Of a stretch of DNA of 64,000 nucleotides, positions 34,001-43,302 are shown piece by piece. Source of the DNA: Prosthecobacter debontii. GTDB lineage: Bacteria > Verrucomicrobiota > Verrucomicrobiia > Verrucomicrobiales > Verrucomicrobiaceae. The stretch is from NCBI RefSeq assembly GCF_900167535.1, contig NZ_FUYE01000007.1, positions 62,001 to 126,000 on the forward strand, written 5' to 3'. The notes under the pieces are model-generated. The model did no database searches, was not told where the DNA came from, and worked only from the letters and a program-made list of their open reading frames with translations. Both the position numbers and the translations under genes were made by a program. Each line of letters starts with the position of its first letter. Position 1 is the stretch's first letter.

Positions 34001-37000
34001 CCAACGGCTTCGTGGGCAGCGACACCCTGAGCTTGCTTGCGGTCGATGAAGGCGCTCTGCAAGATCTCGATACCGTGAGTTTGTCGGTGTTGGATGTTCC
34101 GTCTGTGGCTGACATCGTGGTGAACGAAAGCTCTCCTCATGCCGTTTTTATCGTTCGCGGCACTGCGGGTCAACAGGTTAAACTCTCTCTTCAGGACCTC
34201 ACGGCGACGAGTTTGGACTACGGTCCAAGCTTGGAATACTGGAATGGAACGAGTTGGCAGAGTTACGTTGCCGACAGCCTGATCACCCTTCCCACCGAAG
34301 GTGAATTGGCCGTCCGCACAACCGTTGTCGCCGATACCGAAACCGAAGGAGCTCACAGTTTCCAACTGAAGGTGACTAACCCTTACAATGTGTCTAAGAC
34401 CGCCCTTGGCACGATCCGAGATGATGGGTTGGGCAGCTACTGGATCGGTGCGGCCCGAACACCCGCCTTGGCCAGCGACCTGACGGCCGCTAACATCTTC
34501 CTGGATGACGACCGCCCGCTGACGGTAACGAGCCCGACCGTGAACGAAGCCTCACCCTATGCCGTCTTTAAAGTCGGTGGCATTGAGGGGCAGATGGTGA
34601 AGCTGGAGCTGGGTGAAACCGGCGCGAATTACAGCGCCGGTGATGCCCAACTGGGTGTCGATACCGGCACGGCCTTGCAATATTGGGACGGCACAGCGTG
34701 GCTTGCTTACACCGCAGGGAGCTATGTAGCGATTCCCAAAGTAGGAGCTGTGTTGGACGATGAAGCAGGTTTCTTGATCGTGCGTGTTGCTGTCAAACCT
34801 GACTCCAACAATGAAGGGGCTGAAACCTTCAAGCTAACCGCTATCAATGTGGGTGGTACTCGCAGCAATGGCACATGCACCATCAAGGACGATGGCACAG
34901 GCCTTGTCTATCTCGGCAATAAGACGGATGGAAACTCCAGTGTGATCACAGATCCCGGCTATCCCGCCCTTGATAACGACAGCATCGTTGTTGATCCCAG
35001 CACAGACATTGTGAAATGGGGCATCGCTGGAGCAACCCCAGCCGCAGGCCTGATGGATACGACCATCATTCCTAACACCTCCACTACCCCAGTCATCTAT
35101 TCCGGCATGAACAATGGTCGCTTCGACCTACACCTGACGACACAAGGCTTGGCGGGCAATGGTTTAGACTTGAAGGGAGGAGAAGCCACGTGGGGAATCA
35201 GTCCGCGCACTTCAACATCAACCATGAAGTTCCGCTTTTATGAGCCAGGGACAACCACACCCTATTCGCTTACCAATATTTACTTCAGCTTTGAAGATGC
35301 AGAAATGAATGAAGAATTCTCCAATTTCATTTACTGGGACGCCAACGGTAACCAAGTCTCACTCCCATGGAACAGTGGCACCTTCAGCTACAGTCATCAG
35401 CCAATGCTGAAGAATAACAACCTAGCGGTCTGCAATGGTGCAGTCTTGGTAGGCAAGCCTCAAGCGGGCAAATGGATTCGCGTGGACCTGCGCGGCATCG
35501 CCGTCACGGGCTTCCAGTTCAGCTACCGCATGGCCAGCTCGACGGCAGGCACGGTGCAGATGACCCACCTCACCGGCCAGGCGGGCAAGTTCGGGTTCGA
35601 TGTCACGAATGCGAACACCTTCACTCCCCTGACCATCAAAGCCGACTCCAACGACCAGGCTCAGATGCCTGACTATCGCTCTCAGATGACCTGGAATCCT
35701 GCGCTCATCGGCGCTGAGGTCTCCCAACTTCCCGCACCAGGCACCCTGATTACTCTGGGCGACCACCCGGTCACCATGACCCTGACGACAGCCGATCAAC
35801 AAACCGCGACTGTCGGCTTCGTCATGACCGTTCGAGCATCGAAGAAACCCGTTTTGACCGTCACGACCCCAAGCACCCGCGTCACCACCCTGGAAGCCCT
35901 CGCTCCCTATGCAGTAACTGGTCAGGTAACCGATCCTGAAGGTGTTGGCATCGACCGAGTCGAAGTCGTTCATAATGGTGTTACCCTCGTGGCCTCTTTA
36001 AACGGCACTCCAGGCGATCTCTCGCGCAATTGGTCGCTCGATTTGGTTCCAGTGAACGGGCCGAATACCTTAGACATCAGAGCAATCGACCATGATGGCA
36101 TCTGTAGCGACACGGTATCCCGAAGCTTTAGCTTCACCCAACGTTACGCCCTTCAGATTGCGACCTCTGGAGAAGCAGGGACTCTCAGCGTCAAGGTGGC
36201 CACAGGCGGTGCCTTTAGTCGGCTGAACTCCGCCCCCCCCGTCAGCACTTACACGGTGCGTGCCGGAAGCGTCGTGACCCTCACAGCAACGCCGAAGAGC
36301 AATACGGTTTTCAGCCATTGGACCGGCTTGCCTGTGGGAGCGGTGAACTGCGGTAAACAGGTGATTTTAACCATGCCAAACGCAGACATAAATAACCTCG
36401 TCGCTCACTTCGTTGTGAATCCATTCGTAGCTCCAATAGGACAAGGGACCGTATTCGCGGGCGTGCTAACACCTGCCGATGTGGCGACCACCCAGATCGC
36501 TAGTGTCGGCTATGTGACAGGCACGCTGACTTCCGCAGGTTCCTTCAGCGGACAGATTGTCAATTCGGGTAAAACAGATCGCTTCAGTGCTACCTTTTAC
36601 GGTAATTGCCAAGCCTTATTTAGTCTGACTCCAGCAACGACGTCTACCCTGAATCTGAGTGATGGTCGCACACTTGAACTGGGCTTCGATGCGGCGAATG
36701 GCACCATCATTGCAACCTTGACCCAAGCAGGCAAGATCAGTCGGGCAACGCTTCAACGCGCCGCCTACAGTGCTACCAACAAGGTGTCTTCGAGCCTTCT
36801 GAACCGTAAGACACGTGCGGATCTCACCGCCAACAACCAGGGCTACTTCACCGCAGCTCTTCCAGCGATTGATCAGACGCCATCAATGGCTTCTCGAATG
36901 TATCCACAAGGCAGTGGCTACGCCATGATCACCCTCCTGGAAACCGGCACCGTCAGCGTTACAGGTGTGCTGGCTGATGGAACGAGTTTCACCTCCTCAA

Positions 37001-37638
37001 CCCTGTTGGTGGTCTCCGATGCAGCTCCGATGTTCGCTCAGCTCAAAACGCCAGGAGCGACCAGCCTGCTCGGCAGCCTGGGTGGACGCCTTGACTTCGC
37101 TGTTGCAACCCACAGTGACGTCTCCAGCAGGGGTCTAGTGTGGATCCGGCCCGAAGTGACTCAAACCACGGGTACGACAGCGACAGCTGTGGCGACCCAG
37201 CTTTATACAAGCGGTTGGCCAACAGGCATCTCGGTCGGCTTCGCGGGAGCGCTTTACGATTCCGCCTCGATGGTAGCGACTCAGCTCACGCTGTCAGCAC
37301 CCGATGCCACCAAGGGCAATGCCGAACTCCAGTTCTATGAGGGCAAGTTGGTAACCCCGGTGTGCGTCCGTAATTTCAACGTCGCTGCCAATACAGTGAC
37401 TAAAATTCCGGCCACCGATAAGACCTACACGCTGAGCGTGAGCCCCACTAACGGGCAATTCTCGGGCACATTCACGCCTAACTGGACTCAACCCTCGACC
37501 AAAAAGCCCGCCTTTAAAGGTGTCGTCGTCACGAAAGGCCTAACCGGACCCGCAGGCTATGGGTTCTTCCACAGCAACCGGTCTGCGGATCTGGACCCCG
37601 AGTCGGGAGAGGTGACCATCGGTCTGCAAACTCCCTAA
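31003..37638 (+). CDS. giant secreted cadherin/VCBS-repeat surface protein
   Basis: About 2211 residues from the ATG at MFTCSTNRRFGF, which begins a leader (ALSLGFLLLFPWVSAKLQA). The frame extends 53 codons further upstream, so the start is uncertain. Several cadherin/VCBS-like repeats (about residues 170-850) share a pattern of PVAVAD, a VLxNDTD Asp-rich turn, LYGTLNVNAAGTYTYQI and a TFTYTITDERG-like strand. Calx-beta-like repeats follow, each with an NExSPxAVFxV start. A bacterial Ig-like region and a divergent InlB-B-like repeat (about 1730-1800, with FSHWTGLPVGAV) come next. The last 400 residues form a module related to one in the other giant protein. Likely a calcium-stabilised adhesin or matrix protein. 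No sorting tag seen. Confidence 0.82.
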   Translation: MFTCSTNRRFGFSATPLGALSLGFLLLFPWVSAKLQAASLQFPQQAFLVSGNQDLESNTMALGLPVTGQKVLFVSDPADDVWFSGNNVRGRLYSVNASNQVLSSYFGEVTRLVKVGGHVIACQFYVYPVPGDPAVRNVPSQTLLINISGTFTTGQTIKTSSDPVAAYFNSLLPSVASPVANPDTGTAVEAGGLNNAIPGFNATGTLLTNDSGAAIAYSFDNSAVPPVLVETVGGLKVTSVINTAATTLATAVPASGNASASGLYGTLNVNAAGTYTYQINDSHAAVQALRLSSNRLQDVFTYTITDERGKKSATSLTVTIQGANDTPVAVADHAFAKESLRTDATAYDGTDPQGYKAQGNVLPNDTDVDRNGESLALSGLVATATGTTNSAPVLTFSGTSSNVNVGYYVFRYNTSTSTRGAALVTATGTQITVATKTPSITLSSMPPAGIGNGETLYFGLKADGSGAGGTGVVSSATATSGPNIALDTATLTGSIVQGMSVSGTGITAGTTVTGMTYDGSGRTNGITLSQSAGLTSTALTFTAPLGTTLTGRYGDLVLQSNGSYVYTPFKNNADIAAGSSVVDSFTYRMTDLEAQTSDGVLHVTVLGSSTQDPDAVADTLAATEAGGTANGTAGTNPSSSGSGVLANDLAKDGGTLSLTAAKSAQTSTISTLSTNSVTAPGGSTYDVKLTGLYGDLYLKASGAYLYVVNNTSTTVEALKTGDSLTDSFQYKVRNSIAGMEDWAATSVVISGAYDAPVAVADTATASASGATLSNPSGQVLSNDTDKDVGDTKTVSRAAAGLSVGSGTSVSPGSTSASGYAELTGSYGTLRIGADGSYKYFLDTTNAAVRALGEGVSMPSPDIFTYEAKDAGGLTATATLSVTITGSNDAPVNTWPASATLETGGQLSFTGGHAVSVSDVDDNLAALRLQVSNGVLTVNETGASFDAAEGILTLAGGAKIYYKSSDDGSGFVSENGTTSITLYGTQAQINAALASLTYTPANGFVGSDTLSLLAVDEGALQDLDTVSLSVLDVPSVADIVVNESSPHAVFIVRGTAGQQVKLSLQDLTATSLDYGPSLEYWNGTSWQSYVADSLITLPTEGELAVRTTVVADTETEGAHSFQLKVTNPYNVSKTALGTIRDDGLGSYWIGAARTPALASDLTAANIFLDDDRPLTVTSPTVNEASPYAVFKVGGIEGQMVKLELGETGANYSAGDAQLGVDTGTALQYWDGTAWLAYTAGSYVAIPKVGAVLDDEAGFLIVRVAVKPDSNNEGAETFKLTAINVGGTRSNGTCTIKDDGTGLVYLGNKTDGNSSVITDPGYPALDNDSIVVDPSTDIVKWGIAGATPAAGLMDTTIIPNTSTTPVIYSGMNNGRFDLHLTTQGLAGNGLDLKGGEATWGISPRTSTSTMKFRFYEPGTTTPYSLTNIYFSFEDAEMNEEFSNFIYWDANGNQVSLPWNSGTFSYSHQPMLKNNNLAVCNGAVLVGKPQAGKWIRVDLRGIAVTGFQFSYRMASSTAGTVQMTHLTGQAGKFGFDVTNANTFTPLTIKADSNDQAQMPDYRSQMTWNPALIGAEVSQLPAPGTLITLGDHPVTMTLTTADQQTATVGFVMTVRASKKPVLTVTTPSTRVTTLEALAPYAVTGQVTDPEGVGIDRVEVVHNGVTLVASLNGTPGDLSRNWSLDLVPVNGPNTLDIRAIDHDGICSDTVSRSFSFTQRYALQIATSGEAGTLSVKVATGGAFSRLNSAPPVSTYTVRAGSVVTLTATPKSNTVFSHWTGLPVGAVNCGKQVILTMPNADINNLVAHFVVNPFVAPIGQGTVFAGVLTPADVATTQIASVGYVTGTLTSAGSFSGQIVNSGKTDRFSATFYGNCQALFSLTPATTSTLNLSDGRTLELGFDAANGTIIATLTQAGKISRATLQRAAYSATNKVSSSLLNRKTRADLTANNQGYFTAALPAIDQTPSMASRMYPQGSGYAMITLLETGTVSVTGVLADGTSFTSSTLLVVSDAAPMFAQLKTPGATSLLGSLGGRLDFAVATHSDVSSRGLVWIRPEVTQTTGTTATAVATQLYTSGWPTGISVGFAGALYDSASMVATQLTLSAPDATKGNAELQFYEGKLVTPVCVRNFNVAANTVTKIPATDKTYTLSVSPTNGQFSGTFTPNWTQPSTKKPAFKGVVVTKGLTGPAGYGFFHSNRSADLDPESGEVTIGLQTP

Positions 37639-37654
37639 CCCATAGGACTTCGAA

Positions 37655-37684
37655 AGCGTCCACTCGCAGTCGCTACTGGACGCT
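37655..37684 (+). terminator. hairpin just after the giant VCBS-type gene
   Basis: Stem AGCGTCCA / TGGACGCT separated by 14 bases, 17 bases after the stop, followed by CCTTCC rather than a U run. Weak as an intrinsic terminator. Confidence 0.4.
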
Positions 37685-37713
37685 CCTTCCAATAGCTCAT
37701 GAGTCATGAATGA

Positions 37714-37742
37714 GGGCATTGCGATTTAAGGTCGCAATGCCC
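37714..37742. terminator. bidirectional hairpin between convergent genes
   Basis: Perfect 11-base stem GGGCATTGCGA / TCGCAATGCCC with a 7-base loop. It is followed on the plus strand by GATTTCATTTTT. It lies between the giant gene and the facing Gfo/Idh/MocA gene. Confidence 0.6.
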
Positions 37743-37775
37743 GATTTCATTTTTCCGAACCTGCGATTGAGCGTT

Positions 37776-39140
37776 TTAAGCTGTCCAAAGATCTTCACCG
37801 TAGCTCCAGCCGTCACGGACGGGTTCTTTGATCCAGTTATCGAATTCCGGGGCACCTTTCACTTTCATCGCTTCAGCATCCCATTCGAGAGTTTTGCCAG
37901 AGCGGATGGCCAGGACACCGACGTTGACGAGTTCGGTCAAAGGACAGGCGTAGTCGAAGTGGGAACCCGCGTGAGGAATCTCACCGCGAATGGCGTCGAA
38001 GAGTTCGCCGATAGGTTCGCCAGCCGCAGATCGAGGCAGGGGTTTACGGCGCAGCACTTCGTAGTGCTCCTTCATGCGCTCCCTGGGCCAGAGCTGCGGA
38101 CTTTGCACACGCATGCCATCGGAGAAGAGGGTTTCTTTGCTGCCCTTCATGATCATGCCATTGCCAGGCAGACCTTTTTCCATGCCGGGCAGGGCTTCGG
38201 GCAAAAGGCCGCCTTCGTACCAGTGAATCTTCACCGCTGGCAGCGAACCACGCGCGGCGAAATGGAAGACGATGTGGGACTTCCCTGCAGTATAGGATTT
38301 TAAAACCCCGGGCTCCTGCTCAATGACCTCGACTTTCTCAGGCATGCCGAGTTGGAGTGCCCAGAAGGGAGCATCCAGGCAATGGCATCCGATATCACCC
38401 AGACCTCCGCAGCCGTAGTCCCACCAGCCGCGCCAGAACATCGGCATGTATTTGGAACTGAACTCGCGCTCAGCCACAGGGCCCTGCCAGAGATCCCAGG
38501 ACACTTCCTTCGGCACGGGTTCTCCGGCTGGGACTTCCGTAGGCAACGTCTCCGGGAAACCGACTTTTCCTGCTGGTCGATCTGTCCAGCAATGGACCTC
38601 GCGCACCTCACCGAGCACCCCGGCTTCGAACCATTCTTTCACGAGGCGGATGCCTTCCCAGCAGTGACCTTGGTTGCCCATCACCGTCTGCACGCCGTAT
38701 TTCTTCGCTGCTTTTTGAAGAGTGCGCACCTGCCAGATGTTATGCGCCAGCGGCTTTTGGACAAAGATGTGTTTACCCGCCTGCATCGCTGCCATGGCCA
38801 CCGCAAAGTGCGTGTGATCGGGCGTCGAAATGAGCACAGCATCGATGTCCTTGCCCTTTTTATCCAGCATTTCTCGGAAGTCGGTAAAACGTGGGACCTT
38901 GGGTTGCTTCTCTGCGATGGCGATCGCCGAGCGATCACTGAGCTTACGCCAGTCCACATCACAAAACGCGACGATTTCTTCATCGCTGGAAGCCTGCACG
39001 GCCCCCGCCCCCATCTGCCCGATGCCGACGCAGGCGACCCGAATCTTCTGTTTGGAGTTTTGAGCGCGTAGGATATTGGGGCCCGCAAAAGCGCTGAGTG
39101 CGGCGGTTTTCAGGAAATGACGGCGTTGGAGGGAAGTCAT
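37776..39140 (-). CDS. exported Gfo/Idh/MocA-family oxidoreductase
   Basis: 454 residues from the ATG of a twin-arginine leader (LQRRHFLKTAALSAFAG); an upstream in-frame ATG adds 20 residues without purpose. The Rossmann NAD(P) site is VACVGIGQMGAGAV. The conserved EKP-type motif appears as VQKPLAHN, with Gln in place of Glu as seen in some exported relatives. The C-terminal half contains WWDYGCGGLGDIGCHCLDA, typical of the planctomycete Tat-secreted subgroup. Probably oxidises or eliminates sugars or glycosides in the periplasm, with cofactor bound before export. Neighbouring DUF1080-like genes fit 3-keto-sugar metabolism. Confidence 0.88.
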   Translation of the reverse strand: MTSLQRRHFLKTAALSAFAGPNILRAQNSKQKIRVACVGIGQMGAGAVQASSDEEIVAFCDVDWRKLSDRSAIAIAEKQPKVPRFTDFREMLDKKGKDIDAVLISTPDHTHFAVAMAAMQAGKHIFVQKPLAHNIWQVRTLQKAAKKYGVQTVMGNQGHCWEGIRLVKEWFEAGVLGEVREVHCWTDRPAGKVGFPETLPTEVPAGEPVPKEVSWDLWQGPVAEREFSSKYMPMFWRGWWDYGCGGLGDIGCHCLDAPFWALQLGMPEKVEVIEQEPGVLKSYTAGKSHIVFHFAARGSLPAVKIHWYEGGLLPEALPGMEKGLPGNGMIMKGSKETLFSDGMRVQSPQLWPRERMKEHYEVLRRKPLPRSAAGEPIGELFDAIRGEIPHAGSHFDYACPLTELVNVGVLAIRSGKTLEWDAEAMKVKGAPEFDNWIKEPVRDGWSYGEDLWTA

Positions 39141-39243
39141 GGGCAAAGGAACGAGTGAGATGCGGGTTCCTTGCTTAGCGATATGCACATTTACTGGCAA
39201 GCTCTAGGCGAGTGCATCGTTCTAGCGGCTCTCGGTCATTCCC

Positions 39244-39981
39244 ATGAAAGCTGCTTTTGCTGTCCTCCTCCTTGGTGCCTCTTTTTTTCAAGCTCAGGCT
39301 GCCGAACTCAAACCTCTTCTGGCGCAACCGGATCAGGTCGTCCTCAAGGATGATTTCTCCAAACCCGGTCCTTTCAACAAAAAGCAGTGGGGTGCTCGGC
39401 AAGGCACGCGCTGGGTGATTGAAGACGGCGTGCTTCGCGGAAGGCCTTCCACCCCAGAGTATCAAGCCAAGAAGAAGGATCACAAAGGGTATGAACCACG
39501 GATCAGCTCTCCCGTGACCCCAGCGCAATTCATCGCGCAGTTTTCCATTCGGTTCAGCGAGGGCAGCCCCACCGCCATCGTTCCTTTTGTCGAGTTCGGC
39601 CATCATGTCTGCCGCCTGCGCTTCAGTGAGGAGGGCGTGGAAATCGTCGCCGAGGGTGAATCCGTCAAAGTGGCGGAAAGCCACGAGCTGAAATTCGAAC
39701 CCGGCCGTTGGTATCACGCCTTAGCCGAGATGAAGGGTGAGGAGTTCGTCATCCAATTCGTCGAGGGCCCGACTTTGTATGCAAAACATCCCTGCTTTGC
39801 CAAACCGGCCCCCAGTGGTGGCAATGGCCTGGGGGTCGCTGGCACGAACGATGGCAAGGTCGAGTTGGATAACGTGACCCTCTGGAGCATCCAGGCTGAA
39901 GCTCAGACCGGATGGGAAACCAAACGTCAGACGTTCCCTGCCTATACGCCCGTGCCCCTTGCGAAAAAGAAGGCCAAGTAA
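39244..39981 (+). CDS. secreted DUF1080/LamG-like protein
   Basis: 245 residues with a signal peptide (AFAVLLLGASFFQAQA). The body looks like a concanavalin-type jelly roll: VVLKDDFSKPGPFNKKQWG, WVIEDGVLRGRPS, IAQFSIRFSEGSP, and the final strand GKVELDNVTLWSI. This is the pattern of 3-keto-disaccharide hydrolase-like secreted proteins. It has a Lys-rich tail. It is divergent from the Gfo/Idh/MocA gene and 27 bases ahead of a related gene, so the latter pair is probably one operon. Confidence 0.75.
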   Translation: MKAAFAVLLLGASFFQAQAAELKPLLAQPDQVVLKDDFSKPGPFNKKQWGARQGTRWVIEDGVLRGRPSTPEYQAKKKDHKGYEPRISSPVTPAQFIAQFSIRFSEGSPTAIVPFVEFGHHVCRLRFSEEGVEIVAEGESVKVAESHELKFEPGRWYHALAEMKGEEFVIQFVEGPTLYAKHPCFAKPAPSGGNGLGVAGTNDGKVELDNVTLWSIQAEAQTGWETKRQTFPAYTPVPLAKKKAK

Positions 39982-40008
39982 TCGAATCTCCACCTTTCAC
40001 CCCCGGTC

Positions 40009-40674
40009 ATGAAACTCCTCCGTCTTTCCCTAACCCTGGGCTGCTTAGCCCTCAGTCTCAGCTCTCTGCGCGCCGATGAGCCCAACCCCCCGGTGACTCA
40101 CATCTGTGAGCCCGTTTCACCCGTCGTCTCGACCGCTTTCAATCAGCCTACGGGCCCGACCCGAAAAGGGGATGTCAATGGCTGGCAGGCGGGCATTGGG
40201 GAATGGACCGTCAAAGACGGCTCCCTGTATGGAGATGAACTGCCGGAAAACCATCATCCCTCGTCCCTGACCTATCGCGTGGAGGAGACGGACATGATCA
40301 TCACCGCTCAGTTTAAGCTGGGCACGGCCGAGCATGTCGCCTTTGGCTGCCGGGATACCATCGCGCCTAACCTCCATCTGGGGCGCACTTTCATCAGTAA
40401 AAATGCCATTTGGGTGCAGCGGATGTCGGGGATCTCAAAGACCACGAAAGCCGTGAAACTTCAGGAACTCAAAACCCCGGTGGACCCGGAGGCCTGGCAC
40501 GACCTGACAATCGAGATCTGTGGCGACCACTACCGGGCCCAGGTGGACGGGTACGTGGTGGAGGCCCATCATGAGAGGTTTAAGGATGCCAAGGGCCTTG
40601 TGGCGTTGATCGTGAAGGGCCAGGGGGCGCAATTCAAAAACGTCTCGATCTGGAAAGCTAAACCGAAGGCTTGA
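40009..40674 (+). CDS. secreted DUF1080/LamG-like protein (paralogue)
   Basis: 221 residues with a signal peptide (LLRLSLTLGCLALSLSSLRA). It follows the same plan as the gene before it: GWQAGIGEWTVKDGSLYGDE, MIITAQFKLGTAEHVAFGC, WHDLTIEICGDHYRAQVDG and the last strand GAQFKNVSIWKAK. The two are tandem paralogues that have diverged strongly. Likely lectin-like or lyase/hydrolase; no catalytic residue can be assigned. Confidence 0.72.
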   Translation: MKLLRLSLTLGCLALSLSSLRADEPNPPVTHICEPVSPVVSTAFNQPTGPTRKGDVNGWQAGIGEWTVKDGSLYGDELPENHHPSSLTYRVEETDMIITAQFKLGTAEHVAFGCRDTIAPNLHLGRTFISKNAIWVQRMSGISKTTKAVKLQELKTPVDPEAWHDLTIEICGDHYRAQVDGYVVEAHHERFKDAKGLVALIVKGQGAQFKNVSIWKAKPKA

Positions 40675-40797
40675 GGGGCTCTCCGAAGGCTCTATTCAGG
40701 AGTCTAACCAATAGGAATTTACCTCTCACGGCCCGATTTCTGCATCAGGCGGGCGATAGATGACGTTGCTTTCGACGTTATCCGCAGCACCCCCTCT

Positions 40798-43290
40798 ATG
40801 CGTTTCCCTCTGCTCTCCGGAGCTTTTCTTTCGGCGACCTGCCTGTCGGTCACTGCCTGGTCCTCTGTCTCAGCGGAGTTACCGGCAGAGCTATCGGCAT
40901 TTCTCGATCAGCACTGCCTGGAGTGTCATGATGCCGATGTGACGAAGGGTGGGCTGGACCTCACGGCTCTGAAATTTGAGTTGAATCAGAGGGCTAATTT
41001 CAGCCAATGGCAGCGGGTCTTTGAACGAGTCCGGGATGGGGAAATGCCGCCGAAGAAGCAAACTCAGCCGGAGAAACCTGAGCTGGCGAAATTCATCGCT
41101 GGGCTGGGCCAGCCACTGCTGAAGGCAGACACGGACGACATCGCCACCGTCGGCCGCGTGCGCAGCCGTAAGCTGACACGCACGGAGTATGAGCACACGC
41201 TGCATGATCTACTCGGGATCGATATCCCGGTGAAGGCCTTGCTGCCGGAGGATCGGGCCTCGCATGGCTTTGAAACCGTGGCGGAGGGGCAGCAGCTCTC
41301 CCATCATCAGTTGGCCCGTTATCTGGATGTCGCGGACTTGGCGCTCAGTGAGGCTTTCAAGCGAGCCCTGGAGGGCGACGTTGTTTTTGAGCGTCACTGC
41401 ACACCGGCAGACTTAGCCATGTTCACCCGCGGTAACTACCGTGGTCCCGATCTCAAAGAAGGGCGCAGCCTCTCCTGGCCGATCACGCTCCAGTTTTTTG
41501 GCCGTATGAAGGCCACCGAGGTACCCGAGGATGGCTGGTATCGCATCACCCTACGGGATGTTCAGGCCGTCAATCCTGGGCCTACAGGGGCCGTCTGGGG
41601 CACACTGAGGTCAGGTATCTGTTACTCGAATGCGCCCATGCTGTACATGATCGGGCTGGTGGAGGCGACCTCCACGCCGCGTGATCTGGTTTATGAGGCC
41701 TGGATTCAAAAAGACCACATGCTGGAGCTGAAACCGAATGATGCGACGCTGAAACGTGCGGCGACAGGAGCCAACGGTGGCAATGTCTCCTTCAAGGGTC
41801 GGGACCTCGCCAAAGATGGCTTTTCCGGCATCTCGAACCGAGGTATCGATCTCCAACGCATCTATCCGAATGGCGACAACGACTTGGTGAAACGCTCCTT
41901 GTTTGGAGAAACCGATCTCCAAAAAGCCGGGAAAGGTGACCAAGCCATTAAAGCCCTGGATCGCCTCGTGGCCCGGTTTGCCCGGCGGGCTTTTCGGCGC
42001 CCTGTAACGGCTGAACAAACCGCGCCTTACCAAGAGATCGGTCGCAAGGTTTTAGCGGAAGAGAGCTCTCTCGCCGAGGGCCTGAAAGCCAGCTATCGCG
42101 CCATCCTCTGCTCACCTCGATTCTTGACCTTTGTCGAAGCTCCAGGGGAGCTGGATGATCACGCCATCGCCTCCCGTCTGAGCTATGCTCTGTGGGTCAG
42201 CATGCCTGATGCAGAACTGCTCAAGCTAGCCGATCAAGGCAAACTTAAACAGCCGGAGGTGCTCTCCGCTCAGGTCACCCGTTTGCTCGCGGATGCCAAG
42301 AGCCAGCGCTTCATCGAAAGCTTCAGCGACCAGTGGCTACGACTGAAGGAGATCGACTTCACCAGCCCGGATACCCGGCAGTTTCCCACCTTCGACCCCG
42401 TGGTTCAGGAGTCCATGCTTCAGGAGACGCGTACTTATCTGAGTGAGCTCATTCACCAGAACTTGGATGTGACCCACCTCGTGGATTCGGACTTTGCCTT
42501 CCTCAACGGCAGGTTGGCACGGCACTATCTCGGGGATCTACCGCCCAACAAAAAGGCCGAGCTCAAATCCCCCAAAACCAAGAATAAGGACAAGGAGAAG
42601 AAGCAAGCCAAGATCGCGCAGAAGGATGCGACAGGGGTGGAATGGGATGATCTCATGACATCTCCCCTCAAGGTCGGCGAAGGTTTGCAGAAAGTGTCTC
42701 TCAATCCGCAGTCCATGCGTGGAGGCCTGCTGGCCCAGGGAGCCCTGCTGAAAGTCACCTCGGATGGCACAAGCACCTCACCCGTGCTGCGGGGTGTCTT
42801 TGTCAATGAACGCATCCTAGGCACCCATATCCCGCCGCCGCCGCCCGGTGTGCCAGCCATTGAGCCGGACATCCGTGGAGCCACCTCCATCCGCGAACGG
42901 CTGGAAAAACATCGCAGCAATGAATCCTGCATGTCCTGCCACACGCTGATCGACCCTCCAGGGTTTGCCCTGGAGAGCTTTGACCCTGTCGGCGGCTGGC
43001 GCACTCGCTATGGCAAGGGCAAAGGCGCTGAGGTGAACCCCTCTGGAGCCACGCCCGATGGGGCCGTCTTTGCGGATTTCGAGGCCTGGAAGCAGGTTTA
43101 CAGACAACGGGCCGATCAGTTGGCCCGAGGTTTCGCCCAACAATTTTTGACCTATGCTACCGGTGCCGCCATGCGTTTCAGTGATGCTGCTGCCCTAGAC
43201 ACCGTCGTCACGCGTTCCCGCGCAGACGGGCATGGTCTGCGCTCAATCCTCCAGGCTGCGGTGCAGAGCCCCGTCTTTCTTCACAAATAA
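40798..43290 (+). CDS. DUF1592-type secreted multi-domain cytochrome (PSCyt1-PSD)
   Basis: 830 residues with a signal peptide. Domain order fits the DUF1587/DUF1595/DUF1592/DUF1588/DUF1585 family. An N-terminal cytochrome segment holds CLECH (40-44) and the MPPKK loop. RKLTRTEYEHTLHDLLGID is the DUF1587 start. The FARRAFRRPVTAEQ region and SRLSYALWVSMPDAELL belong to DUF1592. RGVFVNERILGTHIPPPPPG is DUF1588, followed by a second heme motif CMSCH (711-715) with LIDPPGFALESFD. A Lys-rich linker sits near 585-610. These proteins are paired almost always with DUF1552 proteins, as here 12 bases downstream. Probably periplasmic redox; substrate unknown. Confidence 0.9.
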   Translation: MRFPLLSGAFLSATCLSVTAWSSVSAELPAELSAFLDQHCLECHDADVTKGGLDLTALKFELNQRANFSQWQRVFERVRDGEMPPKKQTQPEKPELAKFIAGLGQPLLKADTDDIATVGRVRSRKLTRTEYEHTLHDLLGIDIPVKALLPEDRASHGFETVAEGQQLSHHQLARYLDVADLALSEAFKRALEGDVVFERHCTPADLAMFTRGNYRGPDLKEGRSLSWPITLQFFGRMKATEVPEDGWYRITLRDVQAVNPGPTGAVWGTLRSGICYSNAPMLYMIGLVEATSTPRDLVYEAWIQKDHMLELKPNDATLKRAATGANGGNVSFKGRDLAKDGFSGISNRGIDLQRIYPNGDNDLVKRSLFGETDLQKAGKGDQAIKALDRLVARFARRAFRRPVTAEQTAPYQEIGRKVLAEESSLAEGLKASYRAILCSPRFLTFVEAPGELDDHAIASRLSYALWVSMPDAELLKLADQGKLKQPEVLSAQVTRLLADAKSQRFIESFSDQWLRLKEIDFTSPDTRQFPTFDPVVQESMLQETRTYLSELIHQNLDVTHLVDSDFAFLNGRLARHYLGDLPPNKKAELKSPKTKNKDKEKKQAKIAQKDATGVEWDDLMTSPLKVGEGLQKVSLNPQSMRGGLLAQGALLKVTSDGTSTSPVLRGVFVNERILGTHIPPPPPGVPAIEPDIRGATSIRERLEKHRSNESCMSCHTLIDPPGFALESFDPVGGWRTRYGKGKGAEVNPSGATPDGAVFADFEAWKQVYRQRADQLARGFAQQFLTYATGAAMRFSDAAALDTVVTRSRADGHGLRSILQAAVQSPVFLHK

Positions 43291-43302
43291 GCCCCCCTGA
43301 AT

